DNA of 64,000 nt from Pseudomonas sp. v388 (GCF_003935425.1 NZ_RHQN01000004.1:413320-477319), one strand, 5' to 3'; numbered from the stretch's first letter, positions 52,886-62,075 are shown. Translations and numbers: made by a program. The notes: generated by a model from the letters alone, not told the origin.

Positions 52886-54307
52886 ATGTCTGCAAGCATT
52901 ACCTCATCCAAAATCGACCATCACGGTCGGCAACGCGCTTCGGCGCGCCGTCTGATTTTCATCTCCGTCCTCGTTGCAACCATGGGTGCGCTGGCGTTCG
53001 GCTACGACACCGGGATCATCGCCGGCGCCCTGCCGTTCATGACCTTGCCGATCGATCAGGGTGGTTTGGGCCTCAACCCGTTCAGTGAAGGCCTGATTAC
53101 TGCGTCACTGATTGTCGGCGCGGCGTTTGGCTCGCTGGCCAGCGGCTACATTTCCGACCGCTACGGCCGGCGTCTGACGCTGCGTCTGCTGTCGATCCTG
53201 TTCGTGGCGGGCGCACTGGGCACCGCCATGGCGCCGGGTGTCGATTTCATGATCGCCGCGCGCTTGCTGCTGGGTATCGCGGTGGGCGGCGGCTCGGCCA
53301 CCGTGCCGGTGTTCATCTCCGAGATCGCCGGTCCTTCACGTCGTGCGCGACTGGTCAGCCGCAATGAGCTGATGATCGTCAGCGGCCAGTTGCTCGCCTA
53401 CGTGCTCAGCGCCGTAATGGCCGCGCTACTCCACACCAATGGCATCTGGCGTTACATGCTGGCCATCGCGATGGTGCCGGGTGTGTTGCTGTTTGTCGGG
53501 ACCTTCTTCGTACCGGCTTCCCCGCGCTGGCTGGCGGCCAAGGGCCGGTTCGACGAGGCCCACGAAGTGCTCGAACAGCTGCGCGAAAGCAAAGCCGATG
53601 CGCAGCGTGAAATCGATGAGATGAAGGCGCAGGACGAACAGGCGCGCCATCGCCCGAAAGCCAGGGATCTGCTGCGTCAGAGCTGGGTCATCAAGCTGCT
53701 GCTGATCGGCATCGGGCTGGGCTTCACCGCGCAGTTCACTGGCGTGAATGCGTTCATGTACTACACGCCGATCATCCTTAAGACCACCGGCATGGGCACC
53801 AATGCTGCGCTGACCGCCACCATCGGCAACGGCGTGGTGTCGGTCCTGGCGACGCTGCTGGGCATCTGGGCCATTGGCCGTTACGGCCGCCGCCATCTGT
53901 TGATGACCGGTCTGGTCATGGTCGTCCTGATGCAAGCCGCGTTGGGTGGCGTGCTGGAATTCATGCCGCAGAATCTGACCCAGAGCTATGCCGCCCTGGC
54001 CTGCATTCTGGTCTTCCTGCTGTTCATGCAAGCGTGCATCGCGCCGGTCTACTGGCTGCTGATGTCCGAACTGTTCCCGATGCAGGTCCGTGGTCTGCTG
54101 ACCGGTATCGCGGTGTCGGCCCAGTGGCTGTTCAACGCGGCGGTTGCCTTCTCGTTTCCGATTGCCGCCGATACCATCGGTAACACCACCTTCTTCATCT
54201 TCGCGGCGATCAACGTCGGCTCGCTGGTGTTCGTGTTCCTGTGCCTGCCCGAGACCAAGGGCAAGACCCTCGAACAGATCGAAAAGCACCTCAAGAAAGA
54301 GCTGTAG
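52886..54307 (+). CDS. Sugar-porter MFS transporter
   Basis: This 473-residue 12-helix transporter has sugar-porter signatures: FGYDTGIIAGALPFM, SGYISDRYGRRLTLRLLS, the central loop with PASPRWLAAKGRFDEAHEVL, GVNAFMYYTPIIL and the C-terminal CLPETKGKTLEQIE (PETKG). It probably imports a sugar or polyol (myo-inositol/xylose type) with protons. Monocistronic, with a hairpin after the stop. Confidence 0.9.
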   Translation: MSASITSSKIDHHGRQRASARRLIFISVLVATMGALAFGYDTGIIAGALPFMTLPIDQGGLGLNPFSEGLITASLIVGAAFGSLASGYISDRYGRRLTLRLLSILFVAGALGTAMAPGVDFMIAARLLLGIAVGGGSATVPVFISEIAGPSRRARLVSRNELMIVSGQLLAYVLSAVMAALLHTNGIWRYMLAIAMVPGVLLFVGTFFVPASPRWLAAKGRFDEAHEVLEQLRESKADAQREIDEMKAQDEQARHRPKARDLLRQSWVIKLLLIGIGLGFTAQFTGVNAFMYYTPIILKTTGMGTNAALTATIGNGVVSVLATLLGIWAIGRYGRRHLLMTGLVMVVLMQAALGGVLEFMPQNLTQSYAALACILVFLLFMQACIAPVYWLLMSELFPMQVRGLLTGIAVSAQWLFNAAVAFSFPIAADTIGNTTFFIFAAINVGSLVFVFLCLPETKGKTLEQIEKHLKKEL

Positions 54308-54317
54308 ATCCCGCCTC

Positions 54318-54353
54318 GAAGGGGTCGGCGCCGGCAAGGGCCGCCCCCTTCAT
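54318..54353. terminator. Two-way hairpin between convergent genes
   Basis: GAAGGGG (54318-54324) can pair with CCCCTTC (54345-54351), with further GGCCGCC/GGCGCCGGC pairing inside. It lies between the sugar transporter and the 114-residue membrane protein, and may end both transcripts. Confidence 0.5.
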
Positions 54354-54694
54354 TGCGCACGAAAACTCCACACGATCTCGACGATTCTCAAGGCGATGAT
54401 CAGGTAGGCAATACCCACCCCGACCTGAATCACCGTGTGGTAACGCAGCCGGGCCACGCGGTGCAAGCCGTCGCTGATGTTGAGCAGCATCAGGATCGCC
54501 GAAATGACGATCAGCCCCCAACCGGTAACGCGCACGTCGAGCAGGCCGAGAAACACCGAATGTTCGCCGTGCAATGCACTGGTTCCAGCGGCGAACAGCA
54601 GCGCGCAGACCAGCAGGTTCTTGATGTTGTCGAACACCTTGGCGCTGAGGTCCTGGTCCAGCAAGGCGAGGTACTGCTTCCACCACTTCTTCAT
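54350..54694 (-). CDS. Small membrane protein (114 residues), function unknown
   Basis: The product starts MKKWWKQYLALLDQDLSAKV and has three hydrophobic stretches (about 26-44, 54-72 and 88-108). I do not recognise the family with certainty; it resembles YqhA/phosphate-starvation-inducible PsiE-like small membrane proteins in size and the SLLxVxR-type middle. It is 30 bases after the MCE gene on the same strand, possibly in its operon. Confidence 0.75.
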   Translation of the reverse strand: MKKWWKQYLALLDQDLSAKVFDNIKNLLVCALLFAAGTSALHGEHSVFLGLLDVRVTGWGLIVISAILMLLNISDGLHRVARLRYHTVIQVGVGIAYLIIALRIVEIVWSFRAQ

Positions 54695-54724
54695 CGACTT
54701 GACCTGTGGGTGACGGCCCGATGC

Positions 54725-57034
54725 TCACGGGGCGAGCTGGATTCTGGGTGCCCAGCCCAGCCATTCGTCTTCGGCCTCGTCCATCAGGGCGAAGATCTGC
54801 CGTGGCTGGGCAGGCTTGCCCATCTGCGGCGTGTCGGGCGTGGCGAAGGCAATGCCGCCTTCAAGCAACGATTCGACCGATTCGGTGCGAATGCTCGCGC
54901 CTTTGGTCAGTCCCCAATCGAAGCCGAACCCGCTGGCGTGCCAGAAGCGGCTGCCGGTGCGCACCAGCACGGCGTAGCGCGGTTCGATCACGATGTGGAT
55001 CAGCACACGGTCGGCCGTGGAACCCAGCTCGACCCGCGTGACCTTGCCCACCGGTATTTCCCGGTAGGTCACCGCCACGCCGGGCTTGATGGAGCGGCGT
55101 CGCGCGGCGCTGAGGATCAGGTTCAGACCCGGCTCCGGCTCATCGAGCGCGGGCGGCGCGGGCAACACGTTGAACGTGGTCTGCACCGCGCCGGGCCGCG
55201 GCGCAGGCATGACCTGCACGTAACGCCCGGTGAGTACGGTTTCCAGGTTGGCGGCGCGGGTCAGCCCCAGTTGCGGCTTGACCACCCAGAACTGCGTCCC
55301 CGCCCGCGCCACCCGCTCGGCCCCTTCGGTAATGCGCGCCTTGAGCACCACGCCGGCGGAATTGGCCGTCAACTCCATCTTCTCGACGCTGCCGATATCC
55401 AGCCCCTTGTAGCGAATCGGCGCGCCGGGGCGCAGCCCTTCGCCATCGGGCAAGTGAATGTCGATGAGCATTCCGGGCTTCATGGCACTCTCGCGGTCGG
55501 CGAACAGGTTGAAGCGCTGCACCTTGCGGGCTGACGTTCTGGCGGTCGGGTCCGGCGTTTCAAAACTGATGCCGCCGGCCAGCAGGCTTTGCAGCGATTC
55601 ACTCTTGAGCTTGATACCGGACAGCCCGCCGGTGAGGGTGACGCCGCTGGCATTCCAGAAACGCGTCGAGCTGTTCACCAGGGTCGCGTAGTCCGGCTCG
55701 ATGTGGACGCCGAACGCGACCTGACTGCGGTCCCGGCTCAGCTGATAACTCTGCACCGAGCCGACCTTGATCTGCTTGTAGAGCACGGGACTGCCGACCT
55801 CCAGCGAGCCCAGCGCGCCGGCGTACAGCACCAGGTGCAGGCCCGGCGCGCGCGGGTCCAGCGGCGGCGGCTTGGCGCGGGCGACGAAATCCCGGGCCGG
55901 CGGCGCGCCTTTCTTGCCGGGCCGTACCGCGATGTAATTGCCTTTGACCAGCGCTTCCAGGCCGCTGATGCCCGCCAGGGAAATGCTCGGCTTGACCAGC
56001 CAGAACTCGGTGCCTTCGACCATATAAGGCTCGGCGCGCGGGTCCAGGGTCAACTGCGCGGCCGCGCTGGTCAGGTCATCGACGCCCACCAGCGTTTTGA
56101 GCGTTCCCACCTGAATGCCCTTGTACATCACCGGCGTGTGACCGGCCTGCAGCCCTTCGAAGTCCGGAAAACGTACATTGATCGTCACGCCCACCTGCGC
56201 AGCGTCGAAGTCGTCATACAAGGTGAATGGCTGTACAGGATCGCCAAGCGGCGGATCATGCTGCTGATCCTTCGAGGCAAACGCGATGCCGCCGGTGACG
56301 ATGCTGGCCAGCGATTCGGTGCGCACTTTCACGCCGCTCAGGCTGGCGTCGACTGTCACGCCGCTGGCGTTCCAGAAGCGGGTGTTGCGGCGCACCAGCG
56401 AGGCGTATTCAGGGTCGATGAGAATCTTGATATCAACGCTGTTCTGATCGGCAGCCAGGCTGTGGCTTTTGACCCGGCCGACCGGGATCTGCTTGTAGAA
56501 CACCAGGCTGTCACGGCTCACCGAGCCCAGCCGCTCGGCGCGCAGGGTCAGGTGCAGACCGGGCAAGGTATCGGCCAGCGGTGGCGGCTCGGCCAGGGCG
56601 ATGTACTTGCGCGCAGGCTCACCGTCACCGGGGCTGGCGGCGATGTAGTTGCCGGACATCAACGTCTCCAGCCCTGAAACACCGGCCAGGGTCACGCTGG
56701 GCTTGACCAGCCAGAACCGGGTGCGCTCACGCAGGTAGGGCTCGACGCGCTTGTCCATTTCCAGCGTGGCAATGACCCCGCGTCGCTCGCCGCTTTCATC
56801 CAGCGTGAGGTGCTGGAGTTTGCCGATGGGCATGCCCTTGAAGATGACTTCGGTCTTGCCCGCCTGCAGACCTTCACCGGTGGCGAAGATCACCTCGATT
56901 TCCACACCGGCCTGGTCGTAGGCCCGCCACAATAGCCAGCCGCCGATCAGCAACGCGAGGATCGGCAGCACCCAGATCAGCGACCAGCTGGACGCCGGGC
57001 GTATGGTCGGAACCGAGGGGTCAGTGTCAGCCAT
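54725..57034 (-). CDS. MCE-domain intermembrane transport protein (PqiB/LetB-like)
   Basis: This 769-residue protein has one N-terminal membrane helix (about 19-38) and six MCE (MlaD) domains in series across the periplasm. Domain starts are recognisable as VEIEVIFATGEGLQAGKTEV, LHLTLRAERLGSVSRDS, VTINVRFPDFEGLQAGHTPV, LHLVLYAGALGSLEVGS, LIDIHLPDGEGLRPGAP and LNLILSAARRRSIKPGV; odd and even domains alternate in type. E. coli PqiB has three and LetB (YebT) seven, so six is intermediate. These form stacked hexameric tubes carrying lipid between membranes. Its start overlaps the upstream LetA-like gene by 8 bases. Confidence 0.9.
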   Translation of the reverse strand: MADTDPSVPTIRPASSWSLIWVLPILALLIGGWLLWRAYDQAGVEIEVIFATGEGLQAGKTEVIFKGMPIGKLQHLTLDESGERRGVIATLEMDKRVEPYLRERTRFWLVKPSVTLAGVSGLETLMSGNYIAASPGDGEPARKYIALAEPPPLADTLPGLHLTLRAERLGSVSRDSLVFYKQIPVGRVKSHSLAADQNSVDIKILIDPEYASLVRRNTRFWNASGVTVDASLSGVKVRTESLASIVTGGIAFASKDQQHDPPLGDPVQPFTLYDDFDAAQVGVTINVRFPDFEGLQAGHTPVMYKGIQVGTLKTLVGVDDLTSAAAQLTLDPRAEPYMVEGTEFWLVKPSISLAGISGLEALVKGNYIAVRPGKKGAPPARDFVARAKPPPLDPRAPGLHLVLYAGALGSLEVGSPVLYKQIKVGSVQSYQLSRDRSQVAFGVHIEPDYATLVNSSTRFWNASGVTLTGGLSGIKLKSESLQSLLAGGISFETPDPTARTSARKVQRFNLFADRESAMKPGMLIDIHLPDGEGLRPGAPIRYKGLDIGSVEKMELTANSAGVVLKARITEGAERVARAGTQFWVVKPQLGLTRAANLETVLTGRYVQVMPAPRPGAVQTTFNVLPAPPALDEPEPGLNLILSAARRRSIKPGVAVTYREIPVGKVTRVELGSTADRVLIHIVIEPRYAVLVRTGSRFWHASGFGFDWGLTKGASIRTESVESLLEGGIAFATPDTPQMGKPAQPRQIFALMDEAEDEWLGWAPRIQLAP

Positions 57035-57656
57035 GCTGCGGTTCTCTGCGGTCAGAGCGTTGGTCGTCCCAGATCAGCCGGGGGTCGAAGGCCAGCGCTG
57101 CGAGCATGGTCAGCACCACCACGCTGGCGAACGCTACGGCGCCATAGCCCGCTTCGATGGATGCCAGGTGACCAAAATCCACCAGCGCCACGAGAATGGC
57201 GATCACGAAGATATCCAGCATCGACCAGCGTCCGATCCATTCGATGAAGCGAAACATCACCATGCGCTGCCGCGCGGACATGGGCAGATGGCGCTGGACC
57301 GAATACAGCAGCAGGCCCATGCCGACCAGCTTGAAGGTCGGTACCAGAATGCTGGCGACGAACACCACCGCCGCGATGGGCCACATCTGCAGGCGGATCA
57401 GCGTCAGCACCCCGGACATGATGGTGTCCGGCTGGCCGCTGCCCATGCTCTGCACGGTCATGACCGGCAACAGGTTCGCGGGGAAATACAGAATCAGCGC
57501 AGTGAGCAGCAGTGCCCAGGTCCGGCGCAGGCTGTCGGGCCGTCGCACATGAAGCCGGGCTCCGCACCGCGAACAGCGGGATGCTGCGACCGACGCCAGG
57601 CGTGCCAGTTGATGGCAATCAGCGCAGACCACGATTCCGGCGTCAATGGCACGCAT
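57027..57656 (-). CDS. PqiA/LetA-like half-protein (second)
   Basis: This 209-residue protein has a zinc-ribbon-like start (CADCHQLARLASVAASRCSR with a later C) and four membrane helices, with LLLTALILYFPANLLPVMTV as the PqiA signature. E. coli PqiA and LetA (YebS) are about 420 residues with two such modules; here each module is a separate gene. It overlaps the first module's gene by 14 bases and the MCE gene by 8, so all three are translationally coupled. Confidence 0.9.
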   Translation of the reverse strand: MRAIDAGIVVCADCHQLARLASVAASRCSRCGARLHVRRPDSLRRTWALLLTALILYFPANLLPVMTVQSMGSGQPDTIMSGVLTLIRLQMWPIAAVVFVASILVPTFKLVGMGLLLYSVQRHLPMSARQRMVMFRFIEWIGRWSMLDIFVIAILVALVDFGHLASIEAGYGAVAFASVVVLTMLAALAFDPRLIWDDQRSDRREPQHG

Positions 57657-58302
57657 GGCCGTTCTCCCCCGACAGCGCCTCCCACACCTGGTGCGAAGAC
57701 AGGGTCACTTCCAGCCAGACCTGGAGCAACAGCAAGCCGATGAAACAAGCCAGTCCGACGCCCAGCGCGATCTGCGCCAGCCCGGCGAGTTTGATCATGG
57801 AAACCAGCACGCCCATCAGGTAGATCTCCAGCATCCCCCATTCCCGACAATGGTGATAAAGGCGATACAACAGCAAACCGACGGCGCGTCCCTGCTCGAA
57901 GCGGATGCTCAACAGCACCAGCAACACAGACAGCAGCTTGACCAGCGGAATGACCATGCTGCACAGCATCACCAGCACGGCGATTTCAGGCATACCGGTG
58001 CGCCACAAGGCCTGGACACCGGCCCAGACGGTGTCCTGAGTGTGCTGGCCCAGCAGGTTCAAGGTCATCAGGGGCAGAAAGTTGGCGGGGATAAACAGCA
58101 GCAGTGCCGCCAGCGTCAGCGCCAGGCAGCGGCGCAGCACTCGGGGTCGATGACTGTACAACTCGAAGCCGCAATGCGGGCACTGCGCTCGCTCGCCACA
58201 GGCGACCGGGCGCTTGTGCATGAGCCAGTCGCATTCGTGACACGCCACCAGCGTTTCCAGTGGGCAGTTGGACCAGTCAGGCTCCGCAACGCGCGGCTGC
58301 AT
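57643..58302 (-). CDS. PqiA/LetA-like half-protein (first)
   Basis: This 219-residue protein has two CxxC pairs (ACHECDW and QCPHCGF) and four membrane helices with LALTLAALLLFIPANFLPLM, the PqiA signature. It is homologous to the first module of full-length PqiA/LetA. ATG 58302 is favoured because GGAG lies 9 bases before; an in-frame ATG six codons earlier (58320) lacks one. It is the first gene of the lipid-transport operon. Confidence 0.9.
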   Translation of the reverse strand: MQPRVAEPDWSNCPLETLVACHECDWLMHKRPVACGERAQCPHCGFELYSHRPRVLRRCLALTLAALLLFIPANFLPLMTLNLLGQHTQDTVWAGVQALWRTGMPEIAVLVMLCSMVIPLVKLLSVLLVLLSIRFEQGRAVGLLLYRLYHHCREWGMLEIYLMGVLVSMIKLAGLAQIALGVGLACFIGLLLLQVWLEVTLSSHQVWEALSGENGHACH

Positions 58303-58619
58303 GGTGAGCGGCTCCAGCATTCAGGGCGGTGCACGAACGTCTGATGCCCGAACCTCTCTTGCCCGGTTCCGTGCGCCACGCATTTTGCCTCGGTGATCAG
58401 CAAATGATCGCAGTGTTCAAAAGCGTAGCCCAGGAACCCGGTCCCTTGGGCGCAGCGCCTATTCACCGCTGGTTACAGATCGCCGTCGTCATGCTCTGCA
58501 CACTCGCCGATTTGCCCTCGCCCCCTCTAGCTCAACGCCCCGCGCGGTGCGGAAAGTGTGAAAAATCCGTTAAAAAGTTGTCAGCCATGGGTTTTACATA
58601 ACGAAACAATCTGACAAAC

Positions 58620-58638
58620 TGAATAAGAAAGCTTATCA
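58620..58638. promoter_or_regulatory. Weak Fur-box-like element before the TonB receptor
   Basis: TGAATAAGAAAGCTTATCA has inverted ends (TGAATAA...TTATCA) and the 19-base length of a Fur box, but the middle fits poorly to GATAATGATAATCATTATC. It lies about 210 bases before the start, in an AT-rich patch. It is offered as a candidate only. Confidence 0.3.
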
Positions 58639-58716
58639 AACACATTCACACTGACGCCTTGCGAAAGGTGCGCGGCGCTGCCCGCCGATTCTGATCGGTG
58701 AAAACCGGGCGGCCTG

Positions 58717-58740
58717 TTCGCGACCAGGGTCGCGCCCTAC
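58717..58740. repeat. REP-like half-unit
   Basis: TTCGCGACCAGGGTCGCGCC followed by CTAC is one arm of the same repeat seen as a perfect doublet at 27851-27940 (TTCGCGACCAAGGTCGCTCC). No partner arm is evident nearby. Confidence 0.6.
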
Positions 58741-58847
58741 GCAACGCACGCACGACTGCGGGAAAAGCGGCATCCAGCGACCTCTTTCTGCACCTGCTTC
58801 GTGTTGCAATTTTTTCATCCATATCCACCACTCTCAGGAAACAACCT

Positions 58848-60947
58848 TTGAAACCTCGACTCTCCACTCGCCTGTTGCTCGTCGGTGCCTGCGGCGCTCT
58901 GCCGCTGGTCCATGCTGCCGATGAAATCACCCTGCCTGAAACACAGATCCAGAGCAGCAGCCAACAGGCGGACGGCCAGAGCCGCGGCTATCAGGGCAAA
59001 CCGGTTGCCAGCACCACACGTTTGGGCCTGACGGACAAGGAAACGCCGCAGGCAGTCACCACCGTCACGCGCGATCAGATCGACGACTTCAAACTCAACG
59101 GTATTCGCGACGCCTTGCGTGCGGCCCCTTCGGTCACTGTCGAGCAGATTGAAACCGATCGCACGGAATTCACCTCCCGCGGCTTCACCATCGACAGTTT
59201 CGAGTACGACGGCATGGGCATGCCGTTCGCCGGCGGCACACTGGTCGGCGAGCAGGACCTGGCGGAATACGAGCAGATCGACGTGCTGCACGGCGCCAAC
59301 GGGTTGATGAGCGGCACCGGCAATCCGTCGGCAACGGTCAATTTCGTGCGCAAGCGGCCGACCGACACGTTCCAGGCCAGGATCGGCGCCAGCGCCGGCT
59401 CCTGGGACAACCGCCGCATCGAGGCAGACGTTTCCGGGCCGCTGACTCCGACCGGCAACGTGCGCGGCCGCTTCATCTATGCCCACGACAAGGGCAACTC
59501 GTATCTCGACCGCTACAGCCATGAACTCAACGTGGCGGCCGGTCTGTTGGCGTTCGATCTGTCGGATGCGGATACGCTCACCGTAGGTTTTTCCCAGCAC
59601 AACAGCGACGCCAACGGCAGCACCTGGGGCAACCTGCCGCTGGTGGACAGCTCCGGTAACGCGATTCACTACAGCAGCCGCAGCTCCAGCATCGGCCAGG
59701 ACTGGACCTACTGGAACCTGCATACCCAGCGCGCTTTCGCCGAGCTGAACCATGATTTCGGCAACGGCTGGAACGGCAAGGTCACAGTGACTGGTGTCAC
59801 CCAGTACCAGGACACCGACATGTACTACATCTCCAGCGTGACGGGTGATGTGGGTTCCAGCTACGCCACCGACACCTCCAGCAAGGAGCATCAACTGGTC
59901 GGCGAAGCACAGGTCTCGGGGCCGTTCAGCCTGTTCGGCCGCGAGCATCAACTGACGTTCGGCGCGAACTACGGTCGCACTCATCACAAGGAGCGTGCCT
60001 ACAACATCAACGACTCCGGTTACTACTCGACCAACCTGTCCGACGCCCTGGCCGGCAACATTCCGCGACCGGGGCTGGACTACACCGACGCCGACAACAT
60101 GGGCAACTTCCAGGACACCCAGAAAAGCCTGTATGCCGGTGCGCGTTTCAGTCTGCTGGATGACCTGCACTGGATCATCGGCGCCCGCATGCTCAGCGCT
60201 GACGGCAAAGGCGAAAACTATGGCGCGTCGCATCACACCCGCGAGCACGGCAAGGTCACCCCGTACACCGGGCTGGTCTACGACCTGAATGACCAATGGA
60301 GCGTTTATGGCAGCTGGACCCAGATCTACAGCCCGCAATACGTGCTCGGCACCGATGGCAGCCTGATCGATCCGCTGGAAGGGACCAGCATGGAAGTCGG
60401 CGTGAAAGGCAATGTCCTGGATGAGCGCCTGAACCTGACTGCCGCGCTGTTCAAGACCAAGCAGCAGAACGTGACCGAATATGCCGGTCAAGTGGGCACT
60501 CAGTACATCTACAACGGCGTGGACTACAAGAGCCATGGCATCGAACTTCAGGCAGCCGGCGAAGCCCTGCCCGGCCTGGATCTGCTGGCCGGCTACACCT
60601 TCGTGAAGATCGAAGACCCCAACGGCGATGAAGCCCGCAAGTATGTACCGACTCACAGCGTGCGCGGCATGGCGACCTATCGCCTGCCAGGCCTGCCGCA
60701 AGTCAAGGTGGGCGGTCGTCTGAGCTGGCAGAGCGGCGTGCAGGATGAAACCAACAGCGCAGCGCGGCAGAACGCCTACGCGCTGGTGGACCTGCTGACC
60801 AGCTACGACATCGACGAGCACTGGAACACGTCGCTGAACCTGAACAACCTCACCGACCGCAAATACCTGATGTCGCTCAAAAGCGGCACCAGCGCCAACT
60901 ACGGCGCACCGCGCAATCTGACCGCGTCGGTTACCTGGAAGTATTGA
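58848..60947 (+). CDS. TonB-dependent siderophore receptor
   Basis: This 699-residue outer-membrane receptor starts at TTG 58848 (AGGA 9 bases before), giving a signal peptide MKPRLSTRLLLVGACGALPL then VHA. The plug domain has KETPQAVTTVTRDQIDDFKL and DVLHGANGLMSGTGNPSATV; the 22-strand barrel ends in VTWKY with the terminal aromatic residue. The pattern fits the ferric-hydroxamate/coprogen (FhuE/FpvA) group without an N-terminal signalling extension, so no partner sigma/anti-sigma pair is expected. The cognate siderophore cannot be named. Confidence 0.88.
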   Translation: MKPRLSTRLLLVGACGALPLVHAADEITLPETQIQSSSQQADGQSRGYQGKPVASTTRLGLTDKETPQAVTTVTRDQIDDFKLNGIRDALRAAPSVTVEQIETDRTEFTSRGFTIDSFEYDGMGMPFAGGTLVGEQDLAEYEQIDVLHGANGLMSGTGNPSATVNFVRKRPTDTFQARIGASAGSWDNRRIEADVSGPLTPTGNVRGRFIYAHDKGNSYLDRYSHELNVAAGLLAFDLSDADTLTVGFSQHNSDANGSTWGNLPLVDSSGNAIHYSSRSSSIGQDWTYWNLHTQRAFAELNHDFGNGWNGKVTVTGVTQYQDTDMYYISSVTGDVGSSYATDTSSKEHQLVGEAQVSGPFSLFGREHQLTFGANYGRTHHKERAYNINDSGYYSTNLSDALAGNIPRPGLDYTDADNMGNFQDTQKSLYAGARFSLLDDLHWIIGARMLSADGKGENYGASHHTREHGKVTPYTGLVYDLNDQWSVYGSWTQIYSPQYVLGTDGSLIDPLEGTSMEVGVKGNVLDERLNLTAALFKTKQQNVTEYAGQVGTQYIYNGVDYKSHGIELQAAGEALPGLDLLAGYTFVKIEDPNGDEARKYVPTHSVRGMATYRLPGLPQVKVGGRLSWQSGVQDETNSAARQNAYALVDLLTSYDIDEHWNTSLNLNNLTDRKYLMSLKSGTSANYGAPRNLTASVTWKY

Positions 60948-61106
60948 TTCGGCCATGCTGCTGGGCCTGGCGTTGCCGAGCCCGGCAGCCTGTCGATGCG
61001 CCTTTCCCCCGATCCGCCGAACTGCATCCAAGATCCGCGTCGCAACGTCTAACCTGTTCAGGGCCCAAAACAGACACTCTTCATCCTTTGGATACGGGGA
61101 AACAGG

Positions 61107-61409
61107 ATGAACGACTCAACAGCGCCCCCTTGCCCGTCGTGGGCCTTGGCCTGGCTGCTCGCTCTCAACGTGGCGCTCGCGGCCGGATGCTCCGGCAAAG
61201 CCGTCGTCACCCGCCATTACGTTCCCCTTGTCGGCTCGAACTGTTACGCCAAGGCACTGCCCAGCAATGGTGTGGGCGGCCTGGCCTGGGGGTCGACGCT
61301 GAGCATCGCGCGTCAGAAATCCCTTAATAACTGCATGCGCTACGCGGGTCGATCCGGCGGCACGCCCCATACCTGTCAGGTGGTGAAGGCCGAATGCAAA
61401 AATCGCTAG
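61107..61409 (+). CDS. Small predicted lipoprotein
   Basis: This 100-residue protein has a hydrophobic leader and a lipobox-like LAAGC with C28 as the lipidated residue. The mature part has four more cysteines (C46, C76, C90, C97) in the arrangement LAWGSTLSIARQKSLNNC then CQVVKAEC, which resembles DUF4189-type exported domains (inference). AAACAGG and GGGGA precede the ATG at 61107. It is 160 bases after the TonB receptor and convergent with the next gene. Confidence 0.75.
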   Translation: MNDSTAPPCPSWALAWLLALNVALAAGCSGKAVVTRHYVPLVGSNCYAKALPSNGVGGLAWGSTLSIARQKSLNNCMRYAGRSGGTPHTCQVVKAECKNR

Positions 61410-61420
61410 GACTGACGAGG

Positions 61421-61945
61421 TTACTCGCTCGCCGTCGCCGGAATCCGCCGCAGCACATCGTCGTAAGGCGTGAGGTCGAGAAACGCGGTGACCTCCACCG
61501 CCTTGCCGTCTTGCATGCGAAAAATCCACGCATAGCTATTGTGGTAGGGCTGGCCGTCGCGTGCGGTGGCCTTGCCGTCCCAGTGGATGACTACGTGATC
61601 GCCATCGGCCCACACCTGTTTGCTGACCGGTCTTACCGGACTGGACAGGCGGGATACGAAGGGGCGCACAGCCTGCTCGATAAAGCGGTCGCGGCCCTGG
61701 AAGTGGCCGGCGCTGGGGCCGGAGCCTTTGATGGTCCAACTGACGTCCGGTGCCACAATATCGCTGAAGAACGTGGTGCCGCCTGCGGCCCAGCGGTCGA
61801 ACGCCTGGTTGACGATCTGCTTGTTACGGACCTCGGCGCTGGCCGCCGAATCGGCACTGGCCATGCTCGACAGCAAGACACTGCTCAGCAGAACCGGGGA
61901 TGCAAGCATGAACCATCGGGCACGCCAGGAACGTAATGAACGCAT
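61421..61945 (-). CDS. Exported NTF2-like (SnoaL-type) protein
   Basis: This 174-residue protein has a signal peptide or anchor (about 1-31, ending SMASA) and a cone-fold domain: NKQIVNQAFDRWAAGGTTFF, VSWTIKGSGPSAGHFQGRDR, VIHWDGKATARDGQPYHNSY and VTAFLDLTPYDDVL. Such proteins include ketosteroid isomerase-like enzymes and binding proteins; no catalytic pair can be assigned. It is divergent from an AraC regulator 235 bases away, which probably controls it. Confidence 0.85.
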   Translation of the reverse strand: MRSLRSWRARWFMLASPVLLSSVLLSSMASADSAASAEVRNKQIVNQAFDRWAAGGTTFFSDIVAPDVSWTIKGSGPSAGHFQGRDRFIEQAVRPFVSRLSSPVRPVSKQVWADGDHVVIHWDGKATARDGQPYHNSYAWIFRMQDGKAVEVTAFLDLTPYDDVLRRIPATASE

Positions 61946-62075
61946 GATAAGTACTCCTTGAGGTCATGGGCAGGGGATGAGTCTGCGCTGGAACGCGCGG
62001 TCGGCTGTAGCCGGATTGTCCGGTGTCCTTGTACGATCATCCGGCTGGCACACAGATACGGCGCCGATTTGCCTG

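Larger units (their letters stand above)
58303..58847. other. Intergenic region between the LetA-like operon and the TonB receptor
   Basis: About 545 bases contain no convincing gene; short open frames lack ribosome sites. The AT-rich part (58555-58650) is the likely promoter zone of the TonB receptor, with a candidate Fur site, and a REP half-unit lies at 58717-58740. The bases next to 58303 must carry the promoter of the divergent LetA-like operon. Confidence 0.55.

Noticed and set aside
58815-61031. A 738-codon open frame on the minus strand opposite the TonB receptor
   Set aside because: The plus strand encodes a full receptor with signal peptide, plug and barrel; the minus frame is low-complexity alanine/valine/glycine text typical of antisense in GC-rich genes.
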